From assembly GCF_021462225.1 (NCBI RefSeq), contig NC_061806.1, forward strand, positions 23,580,144-23,644,143: DNA of 64,000 nt, in the 5' to 3' direction. The notes beneath the pieces were generated by a model. The model was not told the origin of the DNA. It searched no databases and saw only the letters and a program-made list of their open reading frames with translations. The position numbers and the translations under genes were made by a program. Origin of the DNA: Girardinichthys multiradiatus (Eukaryota; Chordata; Actinopteri; Cyprinodontiformes; Goodeidae). Shown one piece after another: positions 56,741-64,000 of this stretch; position 1 is the stretch's first letter; every line of letters begins with the position of its first letter.

Positions 56741-58034
56741 TCTTTAACAGCATCGAAAATATATATATTTTTAGATTTATTCTAGCCTTCCTGCTGATTT
56801 TTTTATATTTATATCCAAAGCAAAGGTGACACCAAACTGTCAAGTATAGTCGCTGTAAAACGGTGTTTAACAATTTTAAAAGAAAGACATAATTATTGCA
56901 CAGTTTTAAACATTGTTTTGCATCTTATATTGGCGATTGGAGTCATTCGTGCAACTAGCATTACTAAAACAGAATTTTCCATGTTTCCAAGAGAATGTAG
57001 ATCCATACTTTAAGTCTAAGGGCTGACAACATTTCCAAATCCATTATATTCCACAAAATGAGTTGTGGAGCCAAAATGATAAAACAGAAAAATGTTGCTG
57101 TACTCTGTTCAGACTTCATGCTATCTGCTGAAAGTCTTGCTCTCTTGCAGCCTGGATTAAACCGAAATAGTTAACTCTCCATCTTTTTTTCCCCTCAGTA
57201 ACAGTGTCAACACATGAATTCCTTAAGGCAAATTCTGCTACCTCAGAATTTAATTTTGTTGTGTAAAACTTTAAGAAAGCTAATCATTTGCTTTGCTAAG
57301 ATTAAGTCACATTTAAAAAATTTTGTGTGACTGAGTAAAACCCAAAGGAATTTAATCAGTCTTATCCAATGGATCAGGCTCTTTCAATCAGCACTGGATT
57401 TATACTGGTTTGGGCTGGTTACAGGGACATTACATACACATAGATACATACACATTGTCATGAATGTCAAATTAATTTTCAGCTTTTAATTATTAGTTTG
57501 AATTCTTATCACGGTAGAGTTTTGGTACAAAATACTATTTCAATAAATTAAAGGAAGAATTGGATGGGCACTAGTTTGTTGATTCACTTTTTTTTCTCTT
57601 ATCACACAGGTCCAAAATTATACATACAGTCTCAAATATATTCCCAATATTTGCTTAAATTGTATGCCCACTGGAGAACACAGTGGGCATTATACTGGGG
57701 GAATGTTTTTCTTCAGCAGAAACAGGGAAGCTTCTCAGAGGTGATGGTAAGGTGAATTGAGCTAAACACAGGGAAACCCTATTACAGGCTGCAAAAGATT
57801 AGAGTGTTGGCTGCAGTGGAGTGGTTTAAAAAGGGGCATGTGCATTTAATACAATGAATGAGTGAAAGCCTATGCCTATACCTAATTGAGACTGTTTGCC
57901 AATACTTTAAAACTGTCCACTGATGCCCTTCGTCAATTACTCTCAAATAGTTTCAGCTGTTAGTGACTAGATTTGCAAAGCTTGTAGAGACATAAGCCAA
58001 AAAACTTGCAGCCATAATTACAGGAAAATTTGAT
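56741..58034. other. Unassigned sequence
   Basis: No gene or repeat boundary recognised. Confidence 0.4.
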
Positions 58035-58480
58035 AATACCAATAATAAAATCAGGGGGCTGTATACAAATGTAGCCCTGACTTTGAGTTGTACATAGCAT
58101 TAGCCGATAGGCTGATGGATGCGGACTAGTGATTTTGTTTCTGCTTTTGCTTGTAAAAAATTGAGAACTGTGCAGAATTTTCCTTCCACTTTATGCAATG
58201 TTTTGTGTTGGTCTACCATGGAAAATCCCAATAAAGCATATTAAGGTTTGTAGTCTCTATTAGACAAAATGGGAAAATCTCAAGGAGAATGAATTGCTTT
58301 GCAAGGGACTGTAGCTGTGAATCGATGTGAAGTTAAACGAGTAGTTCTTCTCCTTTATATTTATATCCACTCTGTGCAATGCCCCAGTGCCACTGACGGC
58401 AAAACAGACCCTCAGCAAAAGCTGCCACTACCATGCTTCACAGTTTGTGCTGTTTTCTTAGGCTTGAAAGTTTTACTTTT
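58035..58480 (-). mobile_element. Two joined Tc1-like fragments
   Basis: 58035-58315 is a right-terminal piece of the family at 16912 (GGGGGCTGTATACAAATGTA, then CTTCCACTTTATGCAATG, GTGTTGGTCTACCATGGAAA, and a GCTTTGCAAGGGACTGTA end). 58330-58480 is transposase from a different Tc1-like family. The minus strand reads VKHGSGSFC, then a stop, then GSVLPSVALGH, the HGGGS block. No open frame in either. Confidence 0.65.
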
Positions 58481-61400
58481 ACTAAATTTGGCAAGCTTTT
58501 AAAATATGCTGCTTGTGGAACCAAATCCACACGATGTATAACCCAGCAGCATTGTTGTTAGCGACATAATATGTCAGGCATTTCACCATAATTAAAAAAT
58601 ATCTGTCTGAACTGTGTTGCAATCCTTATGCTGGATGTCCAAATTCATTAAATGCTTCAAAAACAGGGAAGGTTTTCGTGTACCATCCTTATCATGCTAT
58701 CATCAAGGTCATGTTCAGCTGATCAACATATTTCTTAGATTAGATGGACACTGGAGGATCATCCAGTGACACTGCTCTGCTTCCAATCCATACTGGTTCA
58801 GCTGTCTTGGCCTTCCCTTTCATCTCATGACTGGTAAGGCTTATGGCTACTCAATCGGTGAATAAAAGACAAAGCAGTGGTGAGTCAACTTCAATCCCCT
58901 GTTAGGTCCCTTTCAGCTGACTACGAGGTGTAACAAATGTGTGAATCACATATTAAACATATGAACTGAAAAGGGTTTATGGTGGATCCTATGTTATGTT
59001 TCACTCAAAAGCCAGGCTGTATTTTTTAAGACTAAACTTGTGTCATCACAGGGCCCATCTGAAACTGTGAAACATTGACATTTTTGAGAGTCAGGATTGT
59101 GCATTTCTGTGGCCGTGTGTGAACTCGTATCTGAGTGCTTCCGTCAGTGCAGGAACTAATCCACATCTATCATTTTCATTGATCTCAACTAATAACAGAT
59201 GGTTGTTATTGTGGGGGAGATATGTTGCCTTCAGTACAGCGGGAAATCTCAGGAATATCAGACTGTGTGTTTCAGTGTGTTGTCTGGGAGAAGCAAGTCT
59301 TATTTTGCCTGACCTAAACTTTCCCACATTTGTTTTCCTTTAGATAAACAACTATTTTCCAAAGTTTCCAACATTCATCCTGCCTGAAATATATTTACTT
59401 AACACAGCTAGATATACCAAACTCCTCACCCTGTAAAAGAAAACAAGGGAACGTATTATTGCATACAGTTGACATTTTAGTCATATCAGTGGATTGTTGG
59501 TTTAGTATTTATGGAATCCTCAAAGAGGAACATCTGTCACTGGTGAAAAAAAAGACATATTTTAGACACCTAAAATCCCATTTGAGAATCTGGGTCACCC
59601 ACCCATTCACTCATGTAATGTGCCCAGACACCAGCCAGATGTGTAGCAAGTGGAAGGGGCTGAGGAAACTCACTTTCCTCTAACATTTATTTGGATTGTT
59701 ACATTTTGTATGGGGTGCTTTGCAGAAAGAAGATGCAATGATGAGCAAGTCATGCATGCATCTCTGTAGCTGTTTGATGTGCAGTGATGGTAAACAGCTT
59801 TTATAGTACTCAACCTTTCCTCCGTGCAGTGGCTCCCATAAACCTGTCCTGATTTGTTAGGTGCACCAACAAACATTCCTAAAATAGTCTCAAAATAAGT
59901 TTCAGTTAGTTTAAAAGTGGTTTAAATTAAAATTTCCAAACTAAAACTTTGAGCTCTGTCTTCTTTTGACCACAATAGTAAACAACAAGATAATACAACA
60001 AATGCTTCTATTTAATTTTAGGCAATTTTGGTAGAAAATAAACCATGAATAAATCAAATGCTACTTCTGGTAGAAATAGTCAGAGTAAATGTTGCTTCTG
60101 GGTTTGTTATGTAGAGAAAACAATGAGCTGGTGGATTTCAGTTCTGGACCATAGTGATGTGAGATGCTGACACTGTCCACGAAATCCCATTCTCCTCATA
60201 TGTGTTGATGACCCAGTCTTTGAGCTGAGCTTACTTTTGGAAAAACTCACCCAGGATGCATACTATTGGCAGCAATTCAGTCAGTTTGCTCCCTATGCTC
60301 TGATGGCAGTGATCTTTTTCAGCCGAATACTAAATTTTGCCTCATTGCGAAAATGAGTGATTCGAAGATATAACTTACAAGACCATAAACATCTGATACT
60401 CATGGCAATGAATCAAATTACAAACAAATCCTTCAGAGGAAAAATCTGGTTCAGTGCTCAATGGGTCAGAAACTATGGTAGCATGGTACCTTCTCTATAT
60501 TTACTGGGTAATCATATTCCTATGGTTGTTAAGTTCTCAAAAATCATCCAATTTACTTGTTAGAAGCCCTCACACTATTGTGCATCTGCCTTGCGTGTCA
60601 ATGGCACACAAAGACATGTTGGTTCAAGTAAACAATGCCCATTTATTGCCTTTCTTCACCTCTGATATGGCAGCATATGTAACTAAATCTCAGGCTAAGC
60701 CAGACTGTCACAAATGTATGCTAAAGACATGAACTCCATATTTACTGCACATTTGCTGCACTGCTACAGAACTTACATAAATGCTTTTCAAATGTCACAG
60801 CAATGACCCAACAATAATGTAACTTAATTTCATGCAACACTACGCAGATGCTTTTTCTATACCTATGAAGTTACTTACCTCAGCATGCTGATTGGTTGAA
60901 GTAACTCCAACGGCATTTGACATATTTTTGGGTTGAATCTGCTAATAAGTCTTTGACAGTTTGGGAATACTTATAGAGCCCTGTGTTTTGGGCATTGAAC
61001 GTTCATTCCAAGATCATCAGATGATCATTAAGTGTGGAAAATTATCAAACATCAGTAACGTCACTGCAAAGTAACTTACTCTGGTCTTATGCAGACAAAG
61101 ACCTTCACTGTTTAGCCCAAAGCTCTAATGTCTGCTATTGGCGGCAGAGAAGTAGTTCTGAAAACACAAGTGTGAATTAATATTTAAACATGTCAGATTC
61201 CTGTTTCCTAGTAGTTTCTTTATAAGGGAAAAAATCATGCAAAACCCTGTAGACATGTGTAACAATAAAACATTTGAAGTGTTTGCCGCTGCATTGTACC
61301 TCCTCTGTGCCGCCTGCTTTGACCAGCTCTACGGTCCTGACACTCTAGCTAAAAGAGACCTTTCACACTTCAAACCTAATTTGCTTAATCAACACTTTAC

Positions 61401-62133
61401 CTAAGGCCTCCCTGTCGTTCTTGTTGTTTTGGTCTGTAATGCACCGTTGACTCTGTCTGACCCCGTCAATGCTTTTTGTCCTCAGGGCTGGGGTGAATAA
61501 GATCATTCTGACGGACTTTTTGTTTGGGAAATAAACTCTGTCAAACTTAACTAACACCTGTTATAATAAATTAAACGTTATTAGTAAGCCCTGGAAGAGA
61601 TCTCATTTTCTTTATGAATTGTGGATCCAATGCATTTGAGAAAACAGTTCAGGAATGGAAATGATTTACTATATGTGAAAGGCAGCCAAAGCACAACATT
61701 TTTTAAATATTTAGTACCATAACGCCTTCTAAATAAACTGTTTAAAGACTTGTTTATGAGCAGGCTGTATGATGTTTAAAATAATGCCGTATACTGTGGG
61801 TGAGTTTTTGAAGATATTACAGAATGTTATTAAATTTATATTGGCACCTGCCACATAGTGCTAATACCTGTGGTGTGAAACAGAGAACAAATTATTTTGG
61901 GAAACTGCACTAATTTCAGCCCATAGAAATGATTTGGTCAGGAAGTGTCCTTTAGTTACAGTGACAGACAATTACATAGAATAGAATAGAATAGAATAAG
62001 TTAAGAGGTAGAGGTGCATAATGGGCTAATGGTCATAGTGATTTTTATAAAAGCAATAATATTAATAATATTTTTTAATCTCTTGTGTTAATTTTTAAGT
62101 TAGCCTCTGTCCAGTACGGTGGCCGGGGGGTGC
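58481..62133. other. Unassigned AT-rich sequence
   Basis: About 3.6 kb with short frames only (largest 92 codons at 60454-60732, no domain). An AATAG repeat lies at 61979-61998. No gene, RNA gene or element edge recognised. Confidence 0.4.
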
Positions 62134-62413
62134 AAAACACTTTTACAAGTACCGAAACAAATTTACATTTCAGAAAACAAATTTACATTTCAGAAAACAA
62201 ATTTACATTTCAGAAAACAAATTTACATTTCAGAAAACAAATTTACATTTCAGAAAACACTTTTACATTTCAGAAAACAAATTTACATTTCAGAAAACAA
62301 ATTTACATTTTGGAAAACAAATTTACATTTCAGAAAACACTTTTACATTTCAGAAAACAAATTTACATTTCAGAAAACAAATTTACATTTCAGAAAACAC
62401 TTTTACATTTCAG
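62134..62413. repeat. 20-bp tandem array, 14 units of two types
   Basis: Unit type A is AAAACAAATTTACATTTCAG and type B is AAAACACTTTTACATTTCAG. The order is B (degenerate), A five times, B, A three times (one with TGG for CAG), B, A twice, B. Units are nearly identical, so the array is recent. Because 20 is not a multiple of 3 and the unit has few stops, frames of 122 and 142 codons run through it and encode a 20-residue periodic peptide. I regard these as artefacts. Confidence 0.95.
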
Positions 62414-62685
62414 AAAATCAACCGGAAAGGGAATGTACCAACGCCGTGGCTGACCCAGAAGTCAGCCTCAGGGCTGCATCCTTCGAAGGCCGTATTCGTT
62501 GGCCGATTACGTTACAGCGCGGCGACGAAGGCTGTCCCAATTCATGAATCATTTCAAGCAAATGCTGCCGACAAATGTGTCCTTATTTTGCCCTATTTGA
62601 AGGATGCGTTGTGAGTATCCTTCGCGGCCCATCATTTCCCATCATTCATTGCGGGTCGAAGCGGATTGGTCAAGCAGGGGAAGCC

Positions 62686-63260
62686 ATGGCGGACCATAGC
62701 AACAAAAGCTGTGAGTAAATTGTGACAAATTACACTTTCTGTGACACAAATTAACTTCTACAATGTTTTTAGTGCGGGAATATAACTATGTAGACGTGAA
62801 ATATCTGCTTGATTTATCTAGACATCGCTTAATTTCAAATGTGCTCCAACGTGTTCAGAGTTTTCCGTTCCCGGCGTAGTAACCGGCTCGCCTCGCCAGC
62901 CCTACCGGCGGTGAGGTGAGCTAGCCCGGTAGAGATCTGACCGGACTATCGGCACTAAGCTCCCGCTGGCAGTCATCACAGTGAACGTTTAACACAAGTG
63001 ATTTCTAACAGTTTATGTTATTATTTTAATTGTTACTGAAAATCGATTTAATATTTCAGGTGATATTAAGGTTAACCAGAATAAATGGACAGTTTTATGT
63101 AACGCAACTGTATCGCTGGAGAGTGTGATTGAGAATAAATAAGCTTTACAATATGAATTTTTAATGAAGAAATGTGCTATATGTTTTAAAAGTTTATTTA
63201 TAATTCATTTAACATTATAATTTCTGATTCCAGGTACAATCCAGAGACAATCATGTTCAG
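62686..63260 (+). other. Candidate first exons of the Harbinger-like gene
   Basis: ATG at 62686 in a good context (AAGCCATGG) encodes MADHSNKS and meets a GTGAGT donor at 62711. A second small exon 63234-63260 is bounded by a TTCTGATTCCAG acceptor and a GTAAAA donor. A third acceptor CCCTTTTCTAG ends at about 63555. Splice signals are acceptable, but no homology supports the peptide. It may be part of the mobile element or of a fortuitous CpG-rich promoter. Confidence 0.3.
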
Positions 63261-63334
63261 GTAAAAAAGATGTTTGATTTAACTAGCCAATAAACAAAGA
63301 GATAGCAACTTTATGGCTAATGTATGTTGACATA

Positions 63335-63359
63335 TTATATATATATATATATATATATT
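63335..63359. repeat. (AT)n microsatellite
   Basis: ATATAT run of about 25 bases between the second and third candidate exons. Confidence 0.9.
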
Positions 63360-63556
63360 ATAAACAACAACTTTAAATTTTAAGATAGATGGGAATTATA
63401 AGGTATTTGATCCCTCTCTGGCTGTTCTTAGATCATTATATAATAATGCAGTGTTTTTGGTGTATTAGTATCTACTTGCTTTGATCACTTAAAATATCCA
63501 GAAGCATGCCTTAAAAATAATGTGTTTTTCCATCTCCATTCTTCCCTTTTCTAGAC

Positions 63557-64000
63557 CAGACCCCTTTACTGCAGGATCAACCTGAGTGTCCCAGTCCTGA
63601 AACGTTTCTTCAACCAGGAGGACACCAGGCCAGATTTTCGGCTGAGCAGGGAGTCTCTGGCTTAATCTTTTGCACCAGGATAGGCAACACGGATGGGTGC
63701 TACTATTGAGACCTTGGTTTTTATTTTCTTGGTGGCAAGTGGCACATCCTACAGGGTGGTCTGCAGAGTGTTTGGGATGCCTCGCTCTACTGTCCATCGC
63801 ATCGTCCACAGAGTTACAGAGGAGATCGTGGCTATTCGTCACCAGGTCATCTACCTTCTAAAGACCCCTGAGGACTTAAGGCAGTGTCCCGTGAGTTTGC
63901 AGGGCTGGCACGCCACAGAGCTTTTCTTAAAGCTGTGGGTGCAATTGACGGCTGCCATATCCACTTCAGGTGTCCAAGCAGCCTTGATGGTCAGTGCTAC
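63557..64000 (+). pseudogene. Harbinger (HARBI1-like) transposase, N-terminal half, degenerate
   Basis: Plus-strand fragments in changing frames give VPVLKRFFNQEDTRPDFRLS near 63582, DRQHGW near 63673, and GATIETLVFIFLVASGTSYR followed by VFGMPRSTVHRIVHRVTEEI (63697-63830). The HRIVHRV stretch is the helix-turn-helix-like region of PIF/Harbinger nucleases. Near the end AFLKAVGAIDGCHI is readable, where the aspartate of AIDG is the first catalytic residue of the DDE nuclease. Stops after RLSRESLA and at least two frameshifts (about 63690 and 63877) make this copy nonfunctional as sequenced. The catalytic domain continues past 64000, so the remaining catalytic residues cannot be checked. Confidence 0.85.

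Larger units (their letters stand above)
62414..64000 (+). mobile_element. PIF/Harbinger-like element, 5' part, runs off the window
   Basis: A CpG-rich 5' segment (GGGCTGCATCCTTCGAAGGC at 62469, GGCTGTCCCAATTCATGAAT, and repeated GAAGGATGCG/TATCCTTCGCG words) leads to candidate small exons and a degenerate transposase (separate entries). The repeated GGATGCG/CCTTCG words may be subterminal binding sites. The left boundary is not certain; the 20-bp array may lie just outside or at the edge. The right half is beyond the window. Confidence 0.55.

Noticed and set aside
62134..62413. CRISPR-like array
   Set aside because: Units are contiguous with no unique spacers, and the context is a vertebrate genome.
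62085..62547. Frames of 122 and 142 codons with a periodic peptide
   Set aside because: They arise from the 20-bp tandem array. Two frames are open because the unit lacks stops, and no start-site or splice support exists.

Overview
The window reads as eukaryotic, intron- and repeat-dominated DNA from a ray-finned fish. The evidence is the repeat community: several Tc1/mariner families, an L2/CR1-type LINE, DANA/V-SINE-like and other tRNA-derived SINEs, a BED-finger hAT element, a PIF/Harbinger element and long (TG)n microsatellites. Assignment to teleosts is strong; anything finer (for example a cyprinodontiform) is only an impression. I recognise no conserved host protein-coding exon, no rRNA, no true tRNA gene and no prokaryotic feature. 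The window is best described as an intergenic or intronic stretch, or a gene desert. Family names and comparisons to consensus sequences come from recall and were not searched.

Layout. 1-10.5 kb: a decayed Tc1-like relict (1.06-1.46 kb), a (TG)n tract, a 3.1 kb minus-strand L2/CR1-like LINE with large internal deletions (3.75-6.87 kb), and a Tc1-like terminal fragment near 9 kb. 10.5-12.6 kb: a nest in which a Tc1 fragment abuts a BED-finger hAT relict that is split by a LINE 3' end, followed by a small TA-flanked Tc1 derivative. 14.5-15.8 kb: two diverged direct copies of an unrecognised repeat with a short MITE between them. 16.9-21.4 kb: an old Tc1-like element that has received a hAT-like MITE, a SINE with an 11-bp target-site duplication (TSD) and a DD34E Tc1 element with a TA TSD. 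Just beyond it lies a 5'-truncated retroposon with a 13-bp TSD.

23.9-32.1 kb: a SINE with a 13-bp near-perfect TSD; a nearly intact DD36E Tc1/mariner element with an uninterrupted 343-residue transposase, inserted in an older Tc1-like end; a SINE with a 5' inversion and a perfect 15-bp TSD; and a DD38E Tc1 element with about 273-bp inverted repeats and a broken transposase. 32.2-34.35 kb: a G-rich retroposon of about 2.15 kb, of no family I recognise, which is a longer copy of the element at 20.6-21.4 kb. 34.4-62 kb: further Tc1 relicts, two related hAT-like MITEs, a (TG)n run of 122 uninterrupted bases, a tRNA-derived SINE, two solo-LTR-like units, and long single-copy-looking spans. Some of those spans are rich in homeodomain- and octamer-like motifs and may be conserved noncoding DNA.

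62.1-64 kb: a 14-unit array of a 20-bp repeat, then a CpG-rich segment, candidate small exons and a degenerate Harbinger (HARBI1-like) transposase that runs off the window.

No genes here work together as a pathway. The functional content is transposition machinery. Only the DD36E transposase looks potentially translatable; the others carry nonsense codons, frameshifts, lost catalytic residues or internal deletions.
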